Part shown: in pieces, positions 32,017 to 43,621 of the stretch | Position numbering within the stretch: the first letter of the stretch is position 1 | How the letters are laid out: every line of letters begins with the position of its first letter | DNA from: Luzula sylvatica | Lineage: Eukaryota > Streptophyta > Magnoliopsida > Poales > Juncaceae | Reading direction: 5' to 3' | NCBI GenBank assembly: GCA_946800325.1 | Contig: OX326959.1 | Span: 21,582,242 to 21,646,241 of the forward strand | Length of the DNA stretch: 64,000 nt | Translations under genes and position numbers: made by a program | The notes under the pieces: generated by a model | Database searches by the model: none | Told to the model about the DNA's origin: nothing | The model's input: only the letters and a program-made list of their open reading frames with translations

Positions 32017-35000
32017 GTCTCCCACTCAGTTTCAGATCTAATTAAAAGGTACTCATGTATATCACATATACACTATATCAGAGAATCTAGCCCGCGTATC
32101 GTATACGCTAAAGCCATGCACAGCCCATGTGCCAAAACTTGCAATCAAGCCCGACATAGTACGACTCGTTGTGTGACCATGTAGGTTCGTTTAACGATGG
32201 TAGTAAGCTATCAAGCATTACAGGCCCATGAGTGATCTAGTCACTCCATCATGGTTACCCATGTTAAAACAAAAAATGATTGTGATCATTGTGACTATCT
32301 CGAATAGCGGTTATTAGTTCTCTTGTTAGCAATATCCGTTAATCAAAAGGCATGGTAATAGTCATCCTTATAATTTGATTAACAACACTTATTCCCCGAT
32401 TCCGAGTTGAGTTAACAAATTTCAATCGATATTAACCTTTAATATCATTGACTGCGACCGCATATTTCGTTAATCAACTCATCGAGCGGCGCCTAAGAGA
32501 TATATACTCCTTTCGGAATATACAATTCCTATTTTGGAAACTCATATTGAATTCCGTGTTTCGGACAATACCCAATGATGACCGTTTTGTCCCCCTGTTA
32601 CGGCAGGCATAAGGTCATATCAAAGCATTGTGTTACGCACGTAACGCAATCAATGGTCCCCTCAAGAGTGAAGAACCTAATACCCTACTCGTCGCGAGTC
32701 CATATATAATGACTAAGCCATGTCATGGTCTCGCGGCTTTGGTCATATCCAATATATGTCACCTAGCATATCTCTACATTCCCGATTCGACAAGCACCTT
32801 GTCCCATGATTAGCAAAACATAATCATCTCCTCGGCTAACGTACTAGTGTACACGTTCGGTCTATTATCGGATAATAGAAATGCTTCTCTCTTAAGCAAA
32901 CTGACCCACGACTAGGGATGTTTAAAATGAAACTTTAGGTGTGACGGTTTCGCTGCACATAATCACGTATTATGCCGACGTCCACACAAGCTCAAATCAG
33001 GGTTCATGTAATCATATTACACAATCCGCACACAATTTTCATGTAAGATGAATGCATAAAAAGTTAAGTAAACAATTTTTTTAAAATGCACTCATATGGA
33101 TTAAGTATTGGGGTGATGCAACGTCTACCTATAGGTATCTCCATACCCATAACCTGCGAGGACTATCATATTAGATAACTACACTCTACTCTCTTCTTCC
33201 TCCTCTAGGTATCTCCATACCCATAGTCATCTCATGACAATCACGCGCGACTAGAGTGAGCGGTTTTGTAAATGGGTCTGCACGTTGCCGCTAGTGTTAA
33301 TCTTCGTAAGGTTTGGAACATTTCCATATACCTACGATCACATCTTTTCACAAATTTCATGGATCAAATAAAATTTTCTGAGTATTGGCTAGAAGCGGTT
33401 GTGACCTCGGCATTTTTGGCTTGAACTATTGCGTCTCACACAATCCACAACCATAAATCCGATAACTCGTGACTACTTCGAGTTTGGTCATTTATCCTTG
33501 ATCCATACCGCTTCCTTTTGCGATTAATAACCGCAATGTGCTCGCCCTCCGTAATAGAATCGTAAACCATGGGTTGTGTGGAACCTTTCCACATAACCGT
33601 GTTTTCGTTTAAGCAAAACACGTACACATTTCGTGATCGAAAGTCGTGCTACATGTTTGGAAACTGCCGTTGGTATAACTCTTTATAACCAACCCGTCCT
33701 CCACACCATTATAGATAAAATAAAATCCTGAATTCTTTCCCAAAGTATTCAAGGACAAACTTCACCGGTATCAATACAAATCCAGATAGGTTTAAATATA
33801 CATAACTGTTATGTATATATACGTATAACCATTATACATTCACAAGAGTCAGTCTCATGTAATCGCATTACATTCAAACTCGTGTCATTCCCTTGGATTT
33901 TATTGACGGTAAATTAGACGCTTCATATGTACGACGTACAACCACATATATATCATGGCAATTTTATTTTCGCTCTGCTTGATGTCTCACATCGAGCCGT
34001 AAAAAATTCTGCCATTCGACATTTCAATTTAACTCCTCCAAGGAGTTATATGTTGAAAACCATTTTCAACAATATGTCGATATACGTGCTATAATGTAGA
34101 ACGAGGAACTTCTTAGATCTATGCTATAGATCTTCACGCTTAATTCATAAGCGGTCTCGCCTAAATCCTTTGTCGTTACAAGAAATATAACGCGGCTCCC
34201 ACTAACCTTCATGTGTACACAAAGTTTTCATTCGTTCCGACAATGTTATAACAGTTTATAATTTCGTCAAAACGAATATTCCAATTCCGAGAAGCTTTCT
34301 CAAATCCATCATATGGATCGTTAAAGCGTGCCTATCTTATCCCCGATTCTCATGAATCGACAAAACCGTAAAGTTGTGTCAAGTACACATCTTTTCATAA
34401 AATTTCTGTTAAGAAATTCGGTTTTGACATCCATTTTGCCACATAACATAGTCATAATATACGACCATGACAAGCATAATTGTGAGAATGTGAAAGCATG
34501 GCAACATGAGAAAACATTTCTTCATAGTCCTACTATGAATTGCATGAAACTATTCGCTACAAGCCTCGATTTACATATATGCGTATTCCTATCCGTGTCG
34601 GTTCTCATCTTGAAAACCCATTGACATTTCACGTCTAACCCGGAAAGTAATGAAATCAAGTTCTAAACTTGTTAATTTACACGGATCGAATCTCAGATTT
34701 CATGGCATCTTGCCATATGGAATCGTCATCTTGTAGGATATCGAATCATCATATGATTTCGATATATCATCATTAACAACGATAAATCTGTATTTATCGG
34801 CTTATGATATAGCCTACTTGATCTACGAAAAATTTCTTTGTGTGTTCGACTCGTATTCATCAACTCTTGATGAAGTCGTGTCAACTTTCATCGGCACAAT
34901 GTTCAATTTGATATCTCGAACTCTTTCGAGATTTATTCTATTCCCACTAGCCCGCATAGAGATAAACGACATCAAGTTCCAAACTTGTGCGCATCCAGTC

Positions 35001-36810
35001 CTCCTCCAAGAAGGCATCTCTTCGAGCTACGAAAATCTCATTTTCGTTAGGACGTTAGAACTAATATCCTTTAGTTTGCTTAAGGATATATGATAAACGA
35101 ACAATTCTCATATTTGGGATCAAGTTTAACCGAAACAAATTTCGAAATATACTCACATCCTCAAATCCGAACAAATGACAACTTCGGAACCATTCCGTTC
35201 CATATCTCATATGGCATATTTTGTACCGATTAAAAGGCTTATGGTCCATATCTTATATTCAACCATTCATTATTGCCGCGGTCTCAAGGGCATATCCCCA
35301 AAACTTTATTGGAAGATCCGTTGACTTATCATTTATCGAACCATGTCCAACATGCGTTCATTTCCTCTTTTTGAATACATCTCAATGTTCCGAAATGAAG
35401 ATAATCGTGAAACGATTCCACAATCATAAATGATCATCAATACTCATAACTCAAATATCGCCTCCTCGATCCTATCGAAGCGCATAGCTCAAATATTTGC
35501 CTCTCCGATCCTATCAAAAGGCTTTGATTTTCTTGCTTAGTCGATTTTGTATTTCGTTTTTGAAACTCTTTGAACCTTTCAAAAGTCTCTGTTTCGGCAT
35601 GCATTAAATAGATATTATCGTATCTACTTTAATCATCCGTAAACGTAACAAAATACCGATAGCCTCCTCTTGCCTCGGAACTTATCGGATCATTTACATC
35701 TAAATGTAATTTCCAATAATTCGTTGGATCTTTCTCCAACCTTTGGAGAATGATGCCCTTTGTCATCTTGCCTAATAAATAAGTATCGCATTAATCAATC
35801 GAATCTAATTCGAATGGTTCTAGCAATCCATCACATGGAATCTAGATACGCGTATCTCGTTCATATGGCCAAGACGGCAATGCCAAAAGAAACAATCAAC
35901 TTCTAGGTCTAATCCTCCTCGGATTTCACCGTTCTTTGAGTCTTAGTTGGAACAACTCCTTGTTCGAACTTTCTGTTTGGAAAACATTTTCCCAAAATAC
36001 CCTTAGACCTTTATTTCTTTCGATCCCATCCTTGAATTACAAGGACATCCATGCATCTCTATGCTGTGGATTCCCCGGATGCTTCAAGCATCTCCAATTC
36101 AAATTCACATCGCATCTCATGCAATTTTAGGGATCGAATTATCTATCGAATGCATATGATATTCAGTCACGAAGATCAAATCTCGTACCATCAACACGTG
36201 AGTGTTAATCAAAGACCCGTAAGGCGTCTCAAAGTTAACCAACTCATTGACCCGTATTGAACAATTCAACACGCTCTAGCTCTTGAACTATTTCTTGAGT
36301 GTTGCATTTTACTTTCGTATGCACCCGAATTCTCAAAACAATTTTGAAAATTTGCGTCTGTACATGCCACCACAAGGCACGTAATATCGTTCGATTCTTT
36401 CTTAAGTTTATCGAACTCGGCTTTCTCTAAAGCCAAAGTCTCGAGCCCCGAATTTATCATCTCTGTGTCCAACACGTTCCCTTAAGTCTAAGAACTATTC
36501 TTTAACTATCAAGGTTTATTACGGTAATTCCGACCCAAAATCCATCTATCATATCGATCTTATCGATATATTTGGTGTTGCTAGAAAATATGATTCTAAT
36601 TGGATGATGAAGATTAAGCTCCTAACCGTGCGTACTTAATCTATATGCTTACATGATGAATAAATAAATGTGTTATTTTTATCGAATCGGTAACCTTGAT
36701 ACCGATACGGGACTCCAAGTCCATAACACCCAAGATCTATATTTCGCAATCCTCCCACAAGTGACGAAGGCTTATCGGGTGGGATCTCACTTATTTAGGT
36801 AGGATAAAAT
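32017..36810 (-). pseudogene. Decayed copia polyprotein of element A (gag to RNase H)
   Basis: The internal region of a minus-strand Ty1/copia element. Read on the minus strand it keeps family landmarks in order, broken by many stops and frameshifts: gag-like and GAG-pre-integrase sequence (35.9-36.5 kb), integrase (35.2-35.7 kb; the YR.F.T.MD...RYG.IYLMR region and WGYALETAA), the reverse transcriptase entry (about 34.9-35.0 kb; VWNL), DVKTxFLN and WNIRFDE (about 34.2-34.4 kb), and RNase H (about 33.45-33.63 kb; YVFCLNENTVMWKGS, DSITEGEHIA). No open frame exceeds about 100 codons. The 1 kb next to the 3' LTR is noncoding. It continues at 51558 beyond the CACTA insertion. It cannot encode a functional polyprotein. 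Confidence 0.85.
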
Positions 36811-36993
36811 CACTACAACATATCTGCTCATCAGCGACGGTAAAAACCGTCGCTGAAAGTTTTACCGACGGCAAACCGTTGCTGATTTCCTGTCGCTGAA
36901 AGTGGTGTCGCTGAAGTTACTTTTTCCGACGGGCCGTCGCTGATGTCACTTTTTCCAACGGTTGTTCTTTCTCCGGCGGGCCGTCACAGAAAG
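36811..36993. promoter_or_regulatory. Left subterminal repeat region of the CACTA element
   Basis: Several CGTCGCTGAAAGT, CCGACGGC and CGGGCCGTC motifs in both orientations. In CACTA elements such subterminal repeats bind the TNPA-type protein during transposition; that role is inferred from the family. Confidence 0.7.
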
Positions 36994-37526
36994 TGTAGGG
37001 TTATACATATGATTATTTATGTGTGCAACGGAATTATTTACACATGTATAACCTAATTCTAGCTGGATCACGTTCGAAAAACCACGAAAAAGGAAGAGTT
37101 GTTCAGAATTTTACCTCGTACAAGTTAGTACGTGATGCCTTCTTCTCCAAATCAGTGAACCTTCTCCAAGGAGTGCTCGCGCAATCCCTCTACTCGTGTC
37201 CACCTCGATTTCGTCCGATCGGAATCGTCAACGTCGTTCTAGTCGCCGTCACGATTGATTCTCTCAAGATCTTTGCTCAAATTTCTCTCTCAAACTCTCC
37301 AGATCTAACTTCGTATTCTGTGGAAGAAAGAGGGAAAATCGGCGGCCAGAATTTCAGAAAAATGGCAGCCTCGAAGAGAGAGAAAAATGAAAATCAGAAT
37401 ATATATATAGGCAGGATTAGGTTAAACCAAAATTAGGTTAAACCCTAACATGCCGAAATTAGGTTAAAAGCCTAATTATCAGAATAGGCCCGAAAAAGTT
37501 TAAACCATAATTATTAGGTTAAAATC
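36994..37526 (-). mobile_element. 3' LTR of element E, first part
   Basis: First 533 bases of the left LTR. From about 37209 on it matches the truncated 5' LTR at 47798-48222. It continues after the gypsy insertion at 46033-46097. Confidence 0.85.
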
Positions 37527-39039
37527 TGATAGCGGAAATTTTGCACGTCTAAAATGCGTATCGTTGTTTTAAAGTCCCGTAATATCAAACAAGTTAATTA
37601 TATGGTTGTATAGCAGAAAATAATAGATTCGTTCCACAGGGAGCTATTGCGTCAAAATAGGATTAAACTTCAGATCTTTAAAATAATTATTTCGAAGTTT
37701 CCAAAATTAATGAAAATTTGTGTAGAGATAGTTCTGAATATTATCAAATTTATCCTAAAATTTCAAACAATTTGGACAACGGAATAAAAAGTTATTAACG
37801 AATTACAATCAGGTCTCTGAAAAACAGTCCCCTGGAAACAGCAGGTTTTCAGTTTAAATGACAGTTTTCAAAAATTCATATCAATTCGAATATTTCATGA
37901 AATTCTACAATTCAAAAAGTTCCCGAAACTAGAAATCAATATCTATGCAATGAAAGAAACAATTTTAACTTTCGAGATCTAGAATGTACTGAATTAGGTT
38001 AAACAAGAATATATACTGGATTTCTGAGTTAGTTTTCTAATTGAAGTTTTTAAATTAAGTTTGGTTCTAGATTTGTTTTGGAAAATAATTAAACTGAGAT
38101 TAAGAGAATAAAGAGAAAAAGATCAAATTAAAAACACAAATTAGAACAAAGATTTTGAATCAAACAAGTTATATTTACACAACAAATTCGAGAATTGAAA
38201 AGACTACACCTAAAACGAGAAGAAAGCTTCAACGTGATTAGAGGTACTCCTTCCTTGTGAGTGAACGATTGATGCTCGAATCGCTAGGAAGCTAGGAGAT
38301 TGAGCGGTTTTCTCGTCTTGAAGAAGTCGACTTTCCCGGTTGAAGAAGGCTTCGAGACCGGAAATTAAGAACACGTTTTCACCGGATGAAGAAGGCTTCG
38401 AGTCCGGTTGTGGAGTCTCTTTTACGACTTGCTTAGATCTTTTCACCAAATGAAGAAAGCTTGAATCTGGAGATGGAGGAAATTCCCGAATTAATGAAAC
38501 TTGAGTGGTTCTTGAAAGTTCTTGACAGTTCTTGAGAGTGCTTGGAGAGGGAGAGAGAGAGAGTGAAGAAGAAAGTGAGAGAGTAAAAAAAAGAGCATCC
38601 TGCCCCATGGGCCCTTGGGGTCTATTTATAATGTATTTGGAGCCTTCCCATTGGTCAAGAGATGGTTGAGAGGATTGAGGGTAGTTTGGTAATTGTAGGT
38701 GAGGAAGGTGGGCTGAATGGTGGTTATAGTGTGAGTGGTTTTCGTATAGAATTTGGTGTAGACTTTTGTGTGGTAGATTTCTTGCCTCCTTCTTCATATG
38801 TGTACCGAAATGGACAGTATAATATATCAATTTTATCGGCGCGAGGAGAGGAAGACAACTACACTGTTGGAATGCCAAAAACTTTCGCCCAAAAACCTAA
38901 AATTATCAATAAAACACACTTAGTGAAGAAATATTCTTGCAATCTTAAATATGAACAATTATATACACAAAGTTGTCATTTGAAAGAGCTAAAATCCCCA
39001 AATTATATACTAAAAATGTGCTTAATTTTCCTCTTATCA
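37527..39039 (-). mobile_element. 3' LTR of the gypsy element
   Basis: 1513 bp. On the minus strand it contains TATAAATA (38623-38630) followed by a CT-rich leader. Frames of 222 and 151 codons in it recur identically placed in the other LTR and are probably not genes. Confidence 0.95.
38623..38630 (-). promoter_or_regulatory. Probable LTR TATA box
   Basis: TATAAATA on the minus strand, followed 30-60 bases downstream by an unstructured CT-rich stretch (TCTCTCACTTTCTTC), as expected for a retrotransposon start site. The same box is at 45611-45618 in the other LTR, where it would drive the element. Confidence 0.5.
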
Positions 39040-39052
39040 AATACCCCCATAC
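39040..39052 (-). other. Polypurine tract of the gypsy element
   Basis: On the minus strand TATGGGGGTATT lies directly before the 3' LTR, the expected position for plus-strand priming. Confidence 0.7.
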
Positions 39053-40611
39053 TTAAACCCTTGATCGTCCTCGATCAATTGGAGTATAAAAATCAAACAC
39101 AAGAGAGAATCACATAAGATTTTGTTGAAGTTATATTGTTGGTTCAAAAACTAATTTCACAAGACAAAACGGGTTTCTCTCATTTCATCACGATTACTAA
39201 TATTGAGAGAGATATAGGTTGATCAAATATAGAATCTATTTCAATAAATTGCACAAATTCGAAAAGTTCACCAGAGCAAATGATCTCAACCGAAAAAGAC
39301 GATTAAACACCATCATTCAATTCTTTTCACTCCACTATTCACAAGGACTATCATGAAAAAGCGTTAATGAAAACCAATTTTTCCGTTTTGCAAAAATCGT
39401 TTCTTAAATGTAATTTGTCACTTTTTAAACCGTTCGGTACATTAGTACTTTGTTCATCTTCGATTTCTACTAAATTTTCCCAACTTGCGCTCGATTTTTG
39501 AACTCCTTTTCTTTCCTTTTTATTCTTTTTTTTTTTTTTTTAATTTCTTTTCTTCTTTTTATTCCTTTTCTTTTGTTCGTTGTTGCTTTCGATGGTCCCC
39601 ATGTGTGTCCTTTGGGATAACAAGTGGTCATGACTCACACCACTCATTACTTAGTAAAACCCCATGGATCCGCGCAATCTTTAGCCAACAAGTGGTCATG
39701 ACTCACACCACTCATTACTTAATCAATCGCACGGATTTGACAATCGAAAGCACTTTAATCCGTGATTGTAGAAAACTTTTTCGCATCGACTCTTGATCAT
39801 GACTCACACCAAGAACCGGCTACTTTGGTTTACTACGACTCATGCACCCCTTTAGCCAACAAGTGGTCATGACTCACACCACTCATTACTTAATCAAGGT
39901 GCATGAGCTCATCGAATCAAGCTTTGAGCGCAAATTGGTTCCCGTTAGTATAATTTCTAATCCCCATAAACGGTCGAGCTCTTAAGTGCAAATAGTCAAA
40001 TTTTAGATTCAAGCAAAACTTACTAAATTGGTTCAAACAAAGCTTTGTAGAAATTCCTAGTTCAAAATGGGTTTATTTATTGAAAATGGTGTGTCATGTA
40101 AATCGAAGATTGATCAAATTGTCAAAAACTCATTAATTTGTGAAAATATTGATTATGGCTTGAATCCCCCGAAAGAATCTCTTAAAGATTTCAACCGCAA
40201 TTCTTCAAATATTATGTAAAATTAAAAATTTGAGAGTAAAAATGGTGGTTTGGTGAAAATTTGTTTAAAAACCTACAAATTAATTCAATGAAGTGGAGAA
40301 AAATCTTTTCTATGTAATTTATACGTGTATTATGACTCAACAAGCTCCTAGGTTTAAGAAAAATATTTTTACCATTTTTTTTTTTTTTTTTTTTTTTTCA
40401 AATTTTCCCTGATTTTTTTAAATTTTTAAATGGGCTCATACAGGTCAAAGATTGTATATTACCCCCCCACACTTAGAGATTACTTGTCCTCAAGTATAAA
40501 AAGTCGAAAATTTCAAAAAGAGGGATAATAGAGAGATACAACCTTTCATGCGTGGGTGTGCCTCCCTCGCTAGCGCTCTTGTTTAACGTCTGGAGCTCGA
40601 CTTAGCCGAGC
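39053..40611 (-). mobile_element. 3' noncoding part of the gypsy element
   Basis: In a complete Athila element this side of the RT would hold the rest of RNase H, integrase and a long 3' region. Here about 1.5 kb without coding frames follows the pol stop. It contains T runs at 39526-39541 and 40373-40399 and a 35-bp repeated motif (next entry). Confidence 0.7.
39617..39896. repeat. Dispersed 35-bp direct repeat
   Basis: ACAAGTGGTCATGACTCACA followed by CCACTCATTACTTA occurs at about 39618, 39687 and 39857, with a partial copy at about 39795. Spacing is irregular. Confidence 0.85.
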
Positions 40612-43608
40612 TCATCTTTGTGAGTTGTCGATGGTTTTCGAGGCATAAGCAATCACATGCGGGTCCTTCCCAATCCTTTGGCCGAGTACCGCCCCCACAC
40701 TTGTGTCGCTTGCGTCACACATGATTTCGAAAGGTAGCTCCCAATTTGGCGACTTGATGATTGGCGCGGAGCAAAGCCTTTCCTTGAGATTGTCGAAAGC
40801 CTCCTTGCACTTTGCATTGAATTCGAATTTTACATTTTTTTGGAGAAGTTGGCACATTGGTTGTGAGATTTTCGAGAAGTCTTTGATGAAGCGCCCATAG
40901 AACCCCGCATGGCCGAGAAAGGATCGCACGTCTTTTACCGTCTTTGGATATGGAAGCGTCTTGATTACGTCGATTTTCGCCTTGTCGACTTCCATTCCCT
41001 CCTTTGAGATGAGATGACCTAAAACAATTCCTTTGCTCACCATGAAGTGGCATTTCTCAAAATTTAAGACAAGGTTAGCTTCGATGCATTTTTCGAGTAT
41101 TTGTGATAAATTGCCTAAGCAAGAATCGAAAGAATCTCCAAATACCGAAAAATCATCCATAAAAACTTCAATGAATTTCGAAATATAATCGGAGAAGATA
41201 GAAAGCATACACCTTTGAAAAGTGCCGGGAGCATTGCATAGACCGAATGGCATGCGTCGATAGGCAAAAGTTCCAAACGGACACGTGAAAGTCGTTTTCT
41301 CTTGATCTTCGGGTGCGATTGGAATTTGGAAATACCCCGAGAATCCATCGAGGAAACAATAATACGGTTTTCCCGCGAGTCTTTCGAGCATTTGATCGAT
41401 GAATGGAAGAGGGAAATGGTCTTTCTTCGTCGCTTTGTTCAATTTCCTATAATCAATACAAACTCGCCACCCATTTTGGATTCTTGTCGGCACTTGCTCG
41501 CCCTCTTTGTTCTCAACAATTGTTATCCCCGTTTTCTTTGGTACCACATGAATGGGCGAGACCCATTTTGAGTCGGTAATAGGGTAGATTATCCCCGCAT
41601 CCAAAAGCTTGATCACCTCTTTCTTCACTACTTCCATCATGGGCGGGTTAAGTCTTCGTTGAGGCTCCCTTGAGGGTTTCGAGTCGTCTTCGAGTAGGAT
41701 TCGGTGTGTGCACATTGACGGACTAATACCGGGTATGTCGGAGAGAGTCCACCCGAAAGTTTTCTTATTCCTTTTTAGCACTTCGATGAGTTCTTCTTCT
41801 TGCTTCTTTGCTAGATTCGAAGCGATTATCACCGGCAAGGTTTCCGCTTCATCCAAAAACACGTATTTTAGTCCAAAAGGTAGTGGTTTTAGATCTAACC
41901 TTGGAGCTTGTTCGGTGGAGGGTGGAGTTCTCTTCATCGGAATCTCGAGGTCTCCTAGAAAGAGTGCTTGAACTATGCGTCGTTCTTCTTCCAACTTGGG
42001 CTCAATCTCGAATATAGGGTCGTCACATCCTTCAAATGGATCCGAGCTCCATTGAAAATTCTCGAGTGAGCTATCCATGACCTCTTGCACACAATCGTCG
42101 ATCACGTCCAAAGCGCTCAAGTTGAGTGTACCTACAATGGGTTCTTTTAGTTTGTCAAAAATATTGAATTTAATTACCTCATCATCGAACTCCATCGTTA
42201 GCACTCCCGCGTGTACATCGATTTTGGTGCGTGCCGTCTTCAAAAATGGCCGCCCAAGGAGAATCGGGGTTGAATCACTACTCTCCTCATTCATGTCCAA
42301 TACGTAGAAGTCCGCGGGGAATAGCAACCCATTAACGGTTACTAACACGTCCTCAATCACCCCAACCGGTCGAGTCGTGGACCGATCGGCCAATTGGATC
42401 ACAACTTGAGTATCATCAAGGGGGCCTAGATCGAGAGTTTTGAATATTGAGTATGGCATCACATTTATCGAAGCGCCCAAATCAAGCATGCATTTCGGCA
42501 ATTCGTGTTGCCCGATTTTGCATGGAATGGCAAACATCCCCGGATCCTTGTGCTTTTGGGGGAGTCTCAAAATTGCCGAAACGCTTTCCCCCACACTTAT
42601 CAATTCTTCCCCTTTTGCTTTCCTCTTGTTCGTGCATAGTTCCTTAAGATATTTTGCCAATCGCGGTACCTCTTTGATAGCTTCGAGTAAAGGAATGTTT
42701 ACCTCTACCTTTTTCAAGATAGCGAGCACGTCGGTATTTGATTCGACCGGTTTGGGGAGGCGACTCGGGAAGGGTGGCTTGACTTGAGTCGCTTCGGGTG
42801 CCTTTGCTTCGAATGGTACTTCCTTGGCTTGAGATGGCTTCTCCTTCGGTACCGGTATCTCCAATTCCTTTTCTTCTTGCACCTCCTTAGCTTGCCTCGA
42901 GCTCTCACCAACTTCCTTACCGTTTCGGAGCGATATTGCGTTTACGTGCCTTTGCTCGAGAGGTGCTAAAGATTGAGATTGCAATCGAGATGTACCTTGA
43001 GTTTCTAGAACATTCACACGCGTAGCTATTTGATTCATTTGGGTCTCCAAGTTACCCACATGGCGATTCGTGTTCGAAACCTCTTGCCTTATACTTGAGA
43101 TATCTTGTTTTACCACTCCAAATTCTTGCTTCATTTCTTGCTTAATCGAGTCCACGTTTTTATTCACACCTTGCAACATCGACATCATTCCCTCCATCAT
43201 CAATTTTATGTCTTGATTTGGTTCTTGCGTTTGGGCTGGTTTTTGAATCGTTTGAGTCGCATTCGGGTGTTGGTACGTGGCCGGTTTTGCAACCGCTTGT
43301 CGATATGGGTCGGGTTGAGCATTGTTGGGATTCGACCAACTAAAGTTGGGATGGTTTCGGAGATTCGGATTATACGAGTTCGAGGCGTCGAATTTCTTGT
43401 AAACGGCATTTGCATCTTCGACCACACTCGGGCATTCATCGGTGTGGTGGGTATTTGCGAGGCAAACCCCACATTTTTTCGCTTCCTTCTTGCCCAAAGC
43501 TTTCATGATGATCTCGAGCTTGTTGTTAAGCATGTCGACATTGAGGTCGCTACACGCATTAACTCGGTATTCAACGTTCCGCCTTGATTGAGAATTGGTT
43601 GCCATCAC
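40612..43608 (-). CDS. Gypsy (Athila-type) gag C-terminus and pol: protease, reverse transcriptase, truncated RNase H
   Basis: A 998-codon frame. A zinc knuckle of the CX2CX4HX4C form (CGVCLANTHHTDEC) at about residues 46-59 marks the end of gag. The protease motif LDLGASINVMPYS (about 378-390) has the DLGA variant usual in this lineage. Reverse transcriptase follows with VCIDYRKLNK (about 711), FLDGFSGYFQI, RMPFGLCNAP and the catalytic FMDDFSVFG (about 814-822). RNase H begins (FEIMCDASDTSVGAVLGQ, about 956) but the frame stops after YASKTIDNSQR, and no integrase is found downstream. The frame is probably translated as part of a gag-pol polyprotein whose first part is in the upstream frame (43622-44401). 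The catalytic residues are intact, but without integrase the element needs help from a relative. Confidence 0.93.
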   Translation of the reverse strand: MMATNSQSRRNVEYRVNACSDLNVDMLNNKLEIIMKALGKKEAKKCGVCLANTHHTDECPSVVEDANAVYKKFDASNSYNPNLRNHPNFSWSNPNNAQPDPYRQAVAKPATYQHPNATQTIQKPAQTQEPNQDIKLMMEGMMSMLQGVNKNVDSIKQEMKQEFGVVKQDISSIRQEVSNTNRHVGNLETQMNQIATRVNVLETQGTSRLQSQSLAPLEQRHVNAISLRNGKEVGESSRQAKEVQEEKELEIPVPKEKPSQAKEVPFEAKAPEATQVKPPFPSRLPKPVESNTDVLAILKKVEVNIPLLEAIKEVPRLAKYLKELCTNKRKAKGEELISVGESVSAILRLPQKHKDPGMFAIPCKIGQHELPKCMLDLGASINVMPYSIFKTLDLGPLDDTQVVIQLADRSTTRPVGVIEDVLVTVNGLLFPADFYVLDMNEESSDSTPILLGRPFLKTARTKIDVHAGVLTMEFDDEVIKFNIFDKLKEPIVGTLNLSALDVIDDCVQEVMDSSLENFQWSSDPFEGCDDPIFEIEPKLEEERRIVQALFLGDLEIPMKRTPPSTEQAPRLDLKPLPFGLKYVFLDEAETLPVIIASNLAKKQEEELIEVLKRNKKTFGWTLSDIPGISPSMCTHRILLEDDSKPSREPQRRLNPPMMEVVKKEVIKLLDAGIIYPITDSKWVSPIHVVPKKTGITIVENKEGEQVPTRIQNGWRVCIDYRKLNKATKKDHFPLPFIDQMLERLAGKPYYCFLDGFSGYFQIPIAPEDQEKTTFTCPFGTFAYRRMPFGLCNAPGTFQRCMLSIFSDYISKFIEVFMDDFSVFGDSFDSCLGNLSQILEKCIEANLVLNFEKCHFMVSKGIVLGHLISKEGMEVDKAKIDVIKTLPYPKTVKDVRSFLGHAGFYGRFIKDFSKISQPMCQLLQKNVKFEFNAKCKEAFDNLKERLCSAPIIKSPNWELPFEIMCDASDTSVGAVLGQRIGKDPHVIAYASKTIDNSQR

Positions 43609-43621
43609 TTCGAGTAGCTTC

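Noticed and set aside
37023..37436. A 137-codon frame near the left end of copia E
   Set aside because: Lies within the LTR of E; the matching part of the other LTR does not preserve it as an intact start-to-stop frame.
38210..38878. A 222-codon frame in both gypsy LTRs (also 45198-45866), with a 151-codon frame on the other strand
   Set aside because: Both are identically placed in the two nearly identical LTRs, cross the predicted TATA box, and have no recognisable domain. Conservation is explained by the youth of the element.
43105..43587. A 160-codon plus-strand frame opposite gypsy pol
   Set aside because: It is antisense to the zinc-knuckle and protease region, which is recognisable on the minus strand.
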